6,532 nucleotides of DNA. Origin: Nostoc sp. CHAB 5715 (GTDB lineage: Bacteria; Cyanobacteriota; Cyanobacteriia; Cyanobacteriales; Nostocaceae). Both the position numbers and the translations under genes were made by a program. Each line of letters opens with the position of its first letter. Positions within the stretch are counted from its first letter, which is position 1. Positions 1-6,089 of this stretch are shown here, one piece after another. The DNA is taken from positions 1-6,532 of the forward strand of contig NZ_JAIVFR010000375.1 in assembly GCF_020829685.1 (NCBI RefSeq), given 5' to 3'. The notes beneath the pieces are model-generated. The model saw nothing but the letters and a program-made list of their open reading frames with translations. It did not search any database and was not told the origin of the DNA.

Positions 1-1
1 A

Positions 2-1468
2 AGTAAAATTGAGGAGGCACGTCAGAGGTTTGGTATAGGAGAGCCACGAAGCCACTCTGGAGCAGAACAGATCAATGGATATGCTTGTGACATCGATACA
101 GATCCCTTTGTGCAGCGCTTAGTAACTTACTTGCAAGCTAGTCAGTACAAATTGCACAAAGCCTACCGTTCTATTGCTGCCCAAGCACGAAAAGAACGAT
201 TAGTCAACTCGATTAGCACAGCCATTCGGCGATCGCTCGATCCACACGAAGTTCTCCAGGTGGCGGCACAAGAATTAGGACAACACCTAGAAGCTTGTCG
301 CTGTCTAATTTACCGCGCTCAAGCCACAGATAGCCAAGCCATAATTGAACACGAGTTTTTAACTCCTGGTATTTTATCTGTTCGTGGACAAACCTGGGAG
401 TTAGAAAAAAATTCTCTATTTCGGGACATAATGCAACAAGGCGAAGGGGTTTGTATTAGCGATACACTAAATGACCCTCGTGTTAACAATTCGCCAGCCC
501 TCTCCTTGATCGCCAAAAAGTTTGCCATTCGTTCTTGGCTGATGGAACCAGTATTCTATCAAGGGCGATTATTGGGCATCGTGGAGTTACACTATTGCCG
601 AATGCCACCGCACGAGTGCCAACCTGGGGAATTGGATTTGGTAGAAGCGATCGCTACCCAAGTGGGAGCAGCTCTCATCCAAGCGGAAGCTTACGCCAAC
701 CTAGAAGAACTTAACCAGCAGTTAGAAGCCCTAGACCGCACCCGCAGCAACCTCATAGCCATCACCGGACATGAACTGCGTACCCCCCTATCCACCATTC
801 AAGTGTGCCTGGAAAGCCTTGCTAGTGAGCCGGATATGCCTTTGGAGTTGCAGCAGGTCATGCTCAACACTGCTCTTTCCGACTCAGAACGGATGCGAAA
901 ACTGGTACAAGATTTCCTCACACTTTCCAACTTGGAAAGCGGTCGGGTGGAATGGCATCCAGAATCTCTCACATTACAAGAGTGTGTAGATTTATCACTC
1001 AGCCGAAATCGCACGCGTTCCTCAACTGAAAAGCCACCCAAAATCAATACTCAAATTGCCGAAAACCTACCTTTGGTTAGAGCTGACGGTGATTGGCTGG
1101 TAGAGGTACTGGCAAAACTCATAGATAACGCTTGTAAATTTACGCCACCCCAAGGAGAAATCACCATTAAAGCGATTTACAACAGCCATCAAATGGTTGA
1201 GGTGACTGTAGCAGACACTGGACGCGGCATTGAACCAAATCGTTTAGAAGTAGTTTTTGACCGCTTCTATCAAGAAGAGGGAGCCTTGCGCCGCACCACT
1301 GGCGGCACTGGACTTGGTTTAGCAATTTGCCGTCAAATTGTTAATGGCTGGGGTGGGGAAATTTGGGCAGAGTCAACAGGCAAAGACCAGGGTAGTCAGT
1401 TTCACTTCACCATCCCGATCGTTCAAAGTAGCAAAGAGGAAAAGCGAACAAAAGTCAAGAGTAGATAG
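2..1468 (+). CDS. GAF-domain sensor histidine kinase, 5'-truncated by window edge
   Basis: This is a cytoplasmic-type two-component sensor kinase that autophosphorylates on histidine and passes the phosphate to an unseen response regulator. The frame is open from base 2 to the TAG at 1466-1468. The first possible start is a GTG at 110 with no ribosome binding site, so the true start, and probably another N-terminal domain, lies outside the window. Numbering from that GTG, a GAF domain spans about 44-190 and a short coiled linker 195-212. The H-box GHELRTPL follows with phospho-His221, then the N-box around Asn340, the G1 box DTGRG (369-373), the F-box near FDRFYQ and the G2 box GGTGLGLAI (398-406). 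All catalytic boxes look intact. No bilin-attachment motif or membrane segment is visible. The C-terminus is a short basic tail. The input signal and partner are unknown. psaD follows 171 bp downstream on the same strand. Confidence 0.92.
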   Translation, partial: SKIEEARQRFGIGEPRSHSGAEQINGYACDIDTDPFVQRLVTYLQASQYKLHKAYRSIAAQARKERLVNSISTAIRRSLDPHEVLQVAAQELGQHLEACRCLIYRAQATDSQAIIEHEFLTPGILSVRGQTWELEKNSLFRDIMQQGEGVCISDTLNDPRVNNSPALSLIAKKFAIRSWLMEPVFYQGRLLGIVELHYCRMPPHECQPGELDLVEAIATQVGAALIQAEAYANLEELNQQLEALDRTRSNLIAITGHELRTPLSTIQVCLESLASEPDMPLELQQVMLNTALSDSERMRKLVQDFLTLSNLESGRVEWHPESLTLQECVDLSLSRNRTRSSTEKPPKINTQIAENLPLVRADGDWLVEVLAKLIDNACKFTPPQGEITIKAIYNSHQMVEVTVADTGRGIEPNRLEVVFDRFYQEEGALRRTTGGTGLGLAICRQIVNGWGGEIWAESTGKDQGSQFHFTIPIVQSSKEEKRTKVKSR

Positions 1469-1470
1469 GG

Positions 1471-1519
1471 ATTGGGGATTGGGCATGGGGCATGGGGCAT
1501 GGGGCATGGGGCATGGGGC
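1471..1519 (+). repeat. G-rich tandem heptamer array (ATGGGGC)
   Basis: Seven contiguous heptamers begin right after the kinase stop codon: ATTGGGG, ATTGGGC, then five exact ATGGGGC copies. This is the short tandemly repeated type common in heterocystous cyanobacteria. The five GGGG runs are separated by exactly three bases (CAT), which fits the G-quadruplex pattern on the strand that is also the mRNA sense of both flanking genes. Confidence 0.93.
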
Positions 1520-1533
1520 ATTAGTTTTTAACA

Positions 1534-1554
1534 AATGACTAATGACTAATGACT
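1534..1554 (+). repeat. Tandem heptamer AATGACT x3
   Basis: Three exact copies of AATGACT follow the G-rich array in the kinase-psaD spacer. The unit is unrelated to the preceding one but has the same 7-bp period. No function is evident. Confidence 0.93.
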
Positions 1555-1561
1555 AAAAACT

Positions 1562-1592
1562 GTTACAGTCTATAACGCGATCGCAATATGAT
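1562..1592 (+). promoter_or_regulatory. Candidate psaD promoter region
   Basis: Two -10-like hexamers lie here, TATAAC (1571-1576) and TATGAT (1587-1592), each one base from TATAAT. Neither has a good -35 at the usual spacing. A GTTACA half-site at 1562-1567 resembles half of the HLR1 element bound by RpaB at cyanobacterial photosystem I promoters, but the second half-site, ten bases on, is poor. A HIP1 octamer (1577-1584) sits between the two hexamers. Placing the promoter here is inference from position and these partial matches. Confidence 0.25.
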
Positions 1593-1639
1593 CCTGGTTG
1601 CGGTGTTAGGATTCCCTAAAAACGTTGAGAGAATCACTT

Positions 1640-2065
1640 ATGGCAGAAACACTCTCTGGACAAACCCCGCTATTCGGTGGCAGCATCGGTGGCTTGCTCA
1701 CAAAAGCAGAAGTGGAAGAAAAGTACGCTATTACTTGGACTAGCCCGAAAGAGCAAGTTTTTGAATTGCCTACAGGTGGTGCTGCTACTATGCGGCAAGG
1801 TGAAAACCTGCTGTATATAGCTCGTAAAGAATATGGAATCTTTTTGGGCGGTCAGCAACTCCGGAAACTCAAAATTACAGATTACAAAGTTTACCGGATT
1901 TTACCCAACGGAGAAACCACTTTACTTCACCCAGCTGATGGTGTCTTCCCTGAAAAGGTTAACCCAGGTCGTGACAAAGTGCGTTATGTAGACCGTCGTA
2001 TCGGACAAAACCCCAGTCCTTCTAAAGTTAAGTTTAGTGGTGTTACTACCTACGACGCTCCGTAA
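1640..2065 (+). CDS. psaD: Photosystem I reaction centre subunit II (PsaD)
   Basis: PsaD is the extrinsic stromal-side subunit of photosystem I that docks ferredoxin and helps hold PsaC and PsaE in place. The 141-residue product has the usual cyanobacterial length and no signal peptide or membrane segment. Family landmarks include [22 protein letters not shown] (residues 12-33), [23 protein letters not shown] and [12 protein letters not shown]. Lys106, the residue crosslinked to ferredoxin in Synechocystis, is present, as is the basic stretch around residues 112-120. I chose the ATG at 1640 over an in-frame TTG at 1625 because [10 protein letters not shown] matches the family N-terminus and a weak GAGAG ribosome site lies about eight bases upstream. 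The gene is probably transcribed from its own promoter. trpE follows after 92 bp containing a large hairpin, so read-through into it is possible but unproven. Confidence 0.98.
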   Translation: MAETLSGQTPLFGGSIGGLLTKAEVEEKYAITWTSPKEQVFELPTGGAATMRQGENLLYIARKEYGIFLGGQQLRKLKITDYKVYRILPNGETTLLHPADGVFPEKVNPGRDKVRYVDRRIGQNPSPSKVKFSGVTTYDAP

Positions 2066-2084
2066 CTAGCTGTTAGTAGCTAAT

Positions 2085-2147
2085 GGGTAATTAGTAATGG
2101 ATAATTGGTAAGAAAAATAATTACCCATTACCCATTACCAATTACCC
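2085..2147 (+). repeat. 27-bp imperfect hairpin between psaD and trpE
   Basis: The left arm (2085-2111) and right arm (2121-2147) are complementary at 24 of 27 positions around a 9-base loop. The right arm is itself made of TTACCCA-type heptamers. The stem ends 10 bases before the trpE start. No T-run follows on the plus strand, so it is not a canonical intrinsic terminator. It could still protect the psaD message 3' end, attenuate read-through or limit access to the trpE start. Its presence is directly visible; its role is inference. Confidence 0.85.
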
Positions 2148-2157
2148 TTAAAAAATA

Positions 2158-3771
2158 ATGATGTTTCCGGATTTCTCGCAGTTTTCGACCCTAGCACAAC
2201 AAGGCAACTTCGTCCCGGTATATCAAGAATGGGTAGCAGACCTAGATACGCCCGTATCTGCTTGGTATAAAGTCTGTGCAGGTCAGCCCTATAGCTTTTT
2301 GTTGGAATCGATCGAAGGTGGGGAAAAACTGGGACGCTATAGTTTAGTGGGTTGCGATCCTCTGTGGGTTTTGGAAGCAAGAGGCGATCGCACAACCCAA
2401 AAAAACCGTGATGGTTCACAGGTCGTTTTTGCAGGCGACCCTTTTACAGCTTTAGCTGAATGTTTAGCACCTTTTCACCCAGTCAAGTTACCACAGCTAC
2501 CGCCAGGAATTGGCGGTTTGTTTGGGTTTTGGGGCTATGAATTAATTCGCTGGATTGAGCCGCGTGTGCCAATTTATCCACCAGATGAGCGAAATATCCC
2601 TGATGGGTTGTGGATGCAGGTAGACCACCTACTGATTTTTGACCAAGTGAAGCGGAAAATTTGGGCGATCGCTTATGCTGATTTACGTAATGTAGAGACG
2701 TTACATGTAACGTCTTTACACGCAGCCTATCAACAAGCGTGCGATCGCGTCACCCAAATGCTCGAAAAGCTATCTCTACCCCTATCGCCAGAAAAAACTC
2801 GCTTGGAATGGAAACCGCCAGGGAGCAGGGGAGCAGAGAAGCATACTTCGACTCCCTTCGACTACGCTACCTCGACTTCGCTCGGCACAAGTCAGGGCAA
2901 GTCGCTCAGTAACCGGGGGAGCAAAGCAGCAGAGGAGTACAATAGTAATTTCACCCGCCCAGATTTTTGTGCCAGTGTCCAAAAGGCCAAAGACTACATC
3001 AAAGCAGGCGATATCTTCCAAGTAGTAATTTCCCAGCGACTATCAACAGCATACACTGGCGACCCCTTTGCCCTTTATCGCTCCCTACGTCAGATAAATC
3101 CTTCGCCTTACATGGCTTACTTTAACTTCCAAAATTGGCAAATCATCGGTTCCAGTCCTGAAGTGATGGTGAAAGCCGAAACCGATTCAGATGGTGGAGT
3201 AATAGCAACAGTACGCCCAATTGCCGGGACACGTCCACGGGGTAAAACCACCCAGGAGGATGCAGCCTTTGCAAAGGATTTACTCGAAGATCCCAAGGAA
3301 GTTGCCGAACATGTGATGCTTGTAGATTTAGGGCGGAATGATTTGGGGCGTGTTTGTGAAAATGGTAGCGTCAAAGTTGATGAATTAATGATAGTTGAGC
3401 GCTACTCCCATGTGATGCACATAGTCAGCAATGTTGTAGGGAAATTAGCATTTGGTAAAACAGCATGGGATTTATTGAAAGCTTGCTTCCCAGCAGGTAC
3501 GGTAAGCGGCGCACCTAAGATTCGGGCAATGGAAATTATCCACGAGTTAGAGTCTAGTCGTCGGGGTGTTTATTCCGGTGTGTATGGATATTACGATTTT
3601 GAAGGACAATTAAATAGTGCGATCGCAATTCGCACAATGGTAGTGCATGATAATACGGTAAGCGTGCAAGCCGGTGCAGGTTTGGTGGCTGATTCTGAGC
3701 CAGAAAAAGAATACGAAGAGACGCTCAATAAAGCTAGAGGTCTATTAGAGGCGATTCGTTGTTTGCGTTGA
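2158..3771 (+). CDS. trpE: Anthranilate synthase component I (TrpE)
   Basis: TrpE converts chorismate to anthranilate, the first committed step of tryptophan synthesis, using ammonia supplied by a TrpG amidotransferase that is not in this window. The 537 residues comprise an N-terminal anthranilate synthase domain (about 15-175) and a chorismate-binding domain (about 265-533). The LLES motif (48-51), the tryptophan feedback site in characterised TrpE, is intact. Catalytic-domain signatures are GTRPRG (357-362), AEHVMLVDLGRNDLGRV (383-399), PAGTVSGAPK (445-454) and AGAGLVADSEPEKEYEET (505-522). There is no fused TrpG domain. Two tandem ATGs (2158, 2161) precede FPDFSQFS and no ribosome site is visible, so the start is uncertain by one codon. 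The protein is some 30 residues longer than I expect. The excess falls between the domains (about 178-187 and 221-260), where the DNA is repeat-derived. The catalytic motifs are untouched, so the enzyme is probably functional. Confidence 0.97.
   Translation: MMFPDFSQFSTLAQQGNFVPVYQEWVADLDTPVSAWYKVCAGQPYSFLLESIEGGEKLGRYSLVGCDPLWVLEARGDRTTQKNRDGSQVVFAGDPFTALAECLAPFHPVKLPQLPPGIGGLFGFWGYELIRWIEPRVPIYPPDERNIPDGLWMQVDHLLIFDQVKRKIWAIAYADLRNVETLHVTSLHAAYQQACDRVTQMLEKLSLPLSPEKTRLEWKPPGSRGAEKHTSTPFDYATSTSLGTSQGKSLSNRGSKAAEEYNSNFTRPDFCASVQKAKDYIKAGDIFQVVISQRLSTAYTGDPFALYRSLRQINPSPYMAYFNFQNWQIIGSSPEVMVKAETDSDGGVIATVRPIAGTRPRGKTTQEDAAFAKDLLEDPKEVAEHVMLVDLGRNDLGRVCENGSVKVDELMIVERYSHVMHIVSNVVGKLAFGKTAWDLLKACFPAGTVSGAPKIRAMEIIHELESSRRGVYSGVYGYYDFEGQLNSAIAIRTMVVHDNTVSVQAGAGLVADSEPEKEYEETLNKARGLLEAIRCLR
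2691..2720. repeat. 30-bp palindrome inside trpE
   Basis: Two 15-base arms centred between 2705 and 2706 are complementary at 14 of 15 positions; the inner 20 bases (2696-2715) are a perfect palindrome. It is 30 bp long, reads in frame as VETLHVTSLH in the inter-domain region of TrpE, and so leaves the frame open. Its first 11 bases (TGTAGAGACGT) recur at 4676-4686 in the spacer, which marks it as a dispersed repeat rather than ordinary coding sequence. Confidence 0.85.
2819..2940. repeat. Repeat-derived linker expansion in trpE
   Basis: This stretch codes for TrpE residues about 221-260, a low-complexity segment rich in Ser, Thr, Gly and Lys between the two enzyme domains. It begins with GGGAGCAGGGGA (2821-2832), found identically at 3992-4003 in the spacer. 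From 2845 to 2912 it carries TTCGACT-type units and a CAAGTCGCTCAGTA block, both matching the reverse complement of 3795-3840. The reading frame passes through without a stop. Confidence 0.8.
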
Positions 3772-3792
3772 ACTCGGGCTTAGGGACTAGGG

Positions 3793-3840
3793 ACTTGTAC
3801 TGAGCGACTTGTACTGAGCGTAGTCGAAGTAAGCCGAAGT
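3793..3840. repeat. Dispersed repeat with 14-bp direct duplication
   Basis: ACTTGTACTGAGCG occurs twice head to tail (3793-3806, 3807-3820), followed by TAGTCGAAGTAAGCCGAAGT. The reverse complement matches parts of the expanded trpE linker at 2845-2912, so the two are copies of one repeat family in opposite orientation. Confidence 0.85.
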
Positions 3841-3944
3841 ATTGGGGACTGGGGACTGGGAAATTTGTTCCAAAATTTGGGATGGGTCAAAGCAAATTCC
3901 ATAATTTTTCTGCTCTTTACCCAATCCCCAGTCCCTAATCCCTA
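3841..3944. repeat. Inverted pair of GGGGACT-type heptamer arrays
   Basis: A GGGGACT array (3841-3860) and a complementary ATCCCCA/GTCCCTA array (3920-3939, continuing to 3944) match at 18 of 20 positions and are separated by about 59 bases. They could fold into one long stem in the region where the trpE message should end. No T-run follows. Confidence 0.8.
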
Positions 3945-3989
3945 ATCCAATACGCTTGGGTTAAGAAATATTATCCGTTGAGGCAGGCA

Positions 3990-4022
3990 GGGGGAGCAGG
4001 GGACGCAGGGGAAGCAGGGGGG
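3990..4022 (+). repeat. G-rich GCAGGGG repeat, quadruplex-like
   Basis: Four G-runs of 5, 4, 4 and 6 bases are spaced by AGCA, ACGCA and AAGCA. This degenerate repeat shares GGGAGCAGGGGA with the trpE linker. The spacing fits an intramolecular G-quadruplex on the plus strand. Confidence 0.8.
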
Positions 4023-4048
4023 AGAAAAAGCTTATCTGAACCGTATTG

Positions 4049-4083
4049 ATCCCTAATCCCCAATCCTTAATCCCCAGTCCCTT
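4049..4083. repeat. Tandem heptamer array ATCCCCA-type
   Basis: Five contiguous heptamers (ATCCCTA, ATCCCCA, ATCCTTA, ATCCCCA, GTCCCTT) belong to the same family as those at 3924-3944. Confidence 0.9.
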
Positions 4084-4329
4084 TTACTACCTGTATAGTT
4101 ACTTTCGCCAATTAATTGCACACCGATTTTTGTTTGTTAATTGTAAAACCGAGCTTGATATAAGTACAGTAACAGTTCGATTTGCTGTATGAGAATCTAG
4201 ACCAGACTTTAAAAGTTGATTTATCAATATCGTTCTATTTTGAATTACATAGGTTTTACTTTGAACTGCAAGATGTTTGGAAACAATTTGTGCTACTTCT
4301 AAACCTACATATCCACAATCGTAGAGAGA

Positions 4330-4364
4330 GGGAACAGGGAACAGGGAACGGGGAACAGGGAAGA
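4330..4364. repeat. Tandem heptamer array GGGAACA
   Basis: Five contiguous 7-bp units, three of them exact GGGAACA, with GGGAACG and GGGAAGA as variants. This is a third heptamer family in the same spacer. Translated ORFs crossing it are artefacts of the repeat. Confidence 0.93.
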
Positions 4365-4550
4365 AGGAATAAAGGTGTACTGAGTTTTGTTCAAAAATCA
4401 AGTAGGAGTCCTATATCTATCATTTTTTTATTTTTAAATTAAATAAATATAAATTATTTTAAAGATTTTTTGCAGTAACTTGACATCAAAATAAAAGCAG
4501 TAATAGCCGTACTAAGCAAGTAGGGTATTTTGGATTTGTGCAAGAAGTAG

Positions 4551-4713
4551 GCAATGTCTACAAAGGGCTGTGACACTCGAACGCGAACAGGTGCGATCGC
4601 ACGAGAAGACTCGATTTAGCTTCTCTAAGAGACGCAATCGCTTCAGTTAAGGATTGTTTATCAAAATTTGATGCGTGTAGAGACGTGCAATGTCTACGAC
4701 GGGCTACGCCTAC
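4551..4713. repeat. Diverged direct copies of a GCAATGTCTAC repeat
   Basis: GCAATGTCTAC occurs at 4551-4561 and 4687-4697, each followed by a GGGCT-containing tail (to about 4574 and 4713). The second copy is preceded by TGTAGAGACGT, the same arm as in the trpE palindrome. Between the copies are a HIP1 site (4593-4600) and a small inverted repeat around TTCTCTAAGAGA. Confidence 0.7.
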
Positions 4714-4772
4714 ACTTTTGGAAGTGAATATGCACAAAGCCAGCAATTGTGCATAATCTGTTTTAAGCAAAA

Positions 4773-4788
4773 CTTATATTTATATAAG
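4773..4788 (-). terminator. Weak hairpin after the small minus-strand ORF
   Basis: A perfect 7-bp stem with a 2-base loop lies 10 bases past the stop of the minus-strand ORF. Read on that strand it is followed by TTTT. The stem is almost entirely A-T, so a terminator role is doubtful. Confidence 0.2.
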
Positions 4789-4797
4789 CAGAACTTA

Positions 4798-5043
4798 TCA
4801 ATTTATAACTGAGAAGTCTTGCTTATTTGTAACGAAATTGTTATATTTCTTTACACATAGATACAAAAGCAACCTAAATGCGTTAAACCACTGTTGATCA
4901 AGGTTTTCTAGATAACTATGCAGTTGAGCCTGCAATGTGCTTTGCCGAGTATCCAAACTCACAGGCAAGAGAATCGCTATGTTTTTGGTAAAGCGATATC
5001 TACGCCAAGACTGCTGAGTGCCTTTTTTAACAGCTAAACGCAT
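4798..5043 (-). CDS. Small hypothetical protein, divergent from ocp
   Basis: I do not recognise this 81-residue ORF. Its product starts MRLAVKKGTQQSWRRYRFTK, is strongly basic at the N-terminus and has a moderately hydrophobic patch (FRLLLYLCV) near residue 60. There is no signal peptide or known domain. In favour of a real gene: GGAAG sits three bases before the ATG, codon use over the first 60 codons looks ordinary for the genome, and no listed repeat overlaps it. Against: it is short, the last 20 residues are low-complexity and AT-rich, and it stands alone. It could be a remnant of a longer gene. Its start lies 70 bp from the ocp start, so the two would share a divergent promoter region. 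Confidence 0.35.
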   Translation of the reverse strand: MRLAVKKGTQQSWRRYRFTKNIAILLPVSLDTRQSTLQAQLHSYLENLDQQWFNAFRLLLYLCVKKYNNFVTNKQDFSVIN

Positions 5044-5063
5044 TTACTTCCGTCTTTGCACAT

Positions 5064-5092
5064 TTGATTTTCACATTCGATAGAACTGTAAT
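5064..5092 (+). promoter_or_regulatory. Candidate ocp promoter
   Basis: TTGATT (5064-5069) and TGTAAT (5087-5092) are separated by 17 bases and match the -35 and -10 consensus at four and five of six positions. This would put the transcript start about 15 bases before the ocp ATG, a short leader with GGGA (5101-5104) as a weak ribosome site. The evidence is positional only. Confidence 0.3.
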
Positions 5093-5113
5093 TTTCTTTT
5101 GGGAACATCTGCT

Positions 5114-6076
5114 ATGTCTTTTACCATCCAGTCAGCTCAAAGTATTTTTCCCGGCACCCTAGTTGCTGACATTGTTCCAACTGTTATCGAATCATTCTCT
5201 CAGCTCAATGCTGAAGATCAACTAGCATTACTCTGGTTTGCCTATACCGAGATGGGTAGAAGTATTACGGTTGCCGCTCCAGGAGCAGCTAACATGATCC
5301 TCGCACAAGGCTTACTCGAACAAATTAAGCAGATGCCTTTTGAGGCTCAAACGCAAGTCATGTACGATCTGGCTAACTGTGCTGACACTCCCCTGTGCCG
5401 TTCCTATGCATCCTTTACCGTGAACATCAAGTTGGGCTTCTGGTATCAGTTAGGAGAATGGATGGCTCAGGGAATCGTTGCTCCTATCCCAGAAGGCTAC
5501 AAGCTTTCTCCGAAAGCTGCTGATGTGTTGCAAGCAATCCGCAATGCTGATTCAGGTCAACAAATCACAATTTTACGTAATACCGTAGTTAGCATGGGAT
5601 TTGACCCGAACGCTCCTGGTAGTTACAAAAAAGTTTCAGAGCCACTGTCTCCTCCCATTGCACCAGCGTTTCGGACTAAAGTCACCATTGAGGGTATCAA
5701 CAACGCTACGGTGTTGGGCTATATCAACAACATGAATGCCAATGACTTTGATGCTGCGGTTGCTCTGTTTCGCTCTGAAGGTGCCTTGCAACCACCCTTT
5801 GAAAGACCGATTGTTGGTCAAGATGCAATCCGCGCTTATATGCGTGAAGAATGCCAAGGATTGAAGATGATACCAGAGCGTGGTATATCCGAGCCAGTGG
5901 AAGATGGCTATACCCAAGTTAAAGTCACAGGTAAAGTCCAAACCCCTTGGTTCGGTGCAAGTGTGGGGATGAATATTGCATGGCGGTTTTTGATAGATCC
6001 CCAAGGCAAAATCTTCTTTGTAGCGATTGACTTGCTTGCTTCTCCGAAAGAACTGCTCAACCTAGTACGTAAATAA
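5114..6076 (+). CDS. ocp: Orange carotenoid protein (photoprotective phycobilisome quencher)
   Basis: OCP is a soluble ketocarotenoid-binding protein. Strong blue-green light turns it red, and the red form binds the phycobilisome core and dissipates energy as heat. The 320 residues comprise the all-helical N-domain (about 18-165), a linker (166-189) and the NTF2-like C-domain (190-318), which is a full-length OCP and not a split HCP or CTDH protein. Key residues, aligned to Synechocystis OCP from memory, are present: carotenoid contacts Tyr44, Trp110, Tyr203 and Trp290 (Tyr201 and Trp288 there), Trp41, Trp279, and the inter-domain salt bridge Arg155-Glu246. Differences include Gln9 for Arg9, Tyr84 for Cys84, Cys89 for Arg89, Phe101 for Trp101 and Glu222 for Asp220. 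I chose ATG 5114 over an in-frame TTG at 5099 because MSFTI matches the family N-terminus. No FRP gene follows within the 456 bases visible. The OCP1/OCP2 subclass is unresolved. Confidence 0.97.
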   Translation: MSFTIQSAQSIFPGTLVADIVPTVIESFSQLNAEDQLALLWFAYTEMGRSITVAAPGAANMILAQGLLEQIKQMPFEAQTQVMYDLANCADTPLCRSYASFTVNIKLGFWYQLGEWMAQGIVAPIPEGYKLSPKAADVLQAIRNADSGQQITILRNTVVSMGFDPNAPGSYKKVSEPLSPPIAPAFRTKVTIEGINNATVLGYINNMNANDFDAAVALFRSEGALQPPFERPIVGQDAIRAYMREECQGLKMIPERGISEPVEDGYTQVKVTGKVQTPWFGASVGMNIAWRFLIDPQGKIFFVAIDLLASPKELLNLVRK

Positions 6077-6089
6077 ACCACTCTTTTAA

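Larger units (their letters stand above)
3772..4797. other. Repeat-rich spacer without a convincing gene
   Basis: This is about 1 kb between trpE and the small minus-strand ORF. It consists of several heptamer arrays and short dispersed repeats (listed separately) set in AT-rich sequence. The AT-rich stretches 4084-4329 and 4400-4540 hold only short ORFs whose predicted proteins run into the repeats and match no family I know. A TTGACA at 4480-4485 has no well-spaced -10 and no gene downstream. I see no tRNA, riboswitch or standard terminator. Confidence 0.7.

Noticed and set aside
1338..1538. Plus-strand ORF overlapping the kinase end
   Set aside because: It is out of frame with the conserved G2 box of the kinase, and its C-terminus is translated ATGGGGC repeat.
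1471..1554. Possible CRISPR array
   Set aside because: The repeats are contiguous heptamers with no spacers and are too short. The same applies to the arrays at 3841-3944, 3990-4083 and 4330-4364.
2135..2419. 94-residue minus-strand ORF over the trpE start
   Set aside because: It is antisense to the conserved TrpE N-terminal domain, including LLES.
4099..4401. 100-residue minus-strand ORF containing CGYVGLEVAQ
   Set aside because: Its N-terminus (FPVPRSLFPVPS) is translated GGGAACA repeat and no family is recognisable. The part after the repeat might be a gene remnant, but nothing supports it.
4182..4442. 86-residue plus-strand ORF
   Set aside because: The part REREQGTGNGEQGRRNKG is translated heptamer repeat and the rest is AT-rich with no recognisable similarity.
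4558..4770. 70-residue minus-strand ORF
   Set aside because: It reads through the GCAATGTCTAC repeat copies and has no ribosome site or known domain.
5636..6004. 122-residue minus-strand ORF within ocp
   Set aside because: It lies entirely antisense to the conserved C-domain of OCP, has no recognisable domain and is explained by codon bias of the real gene.
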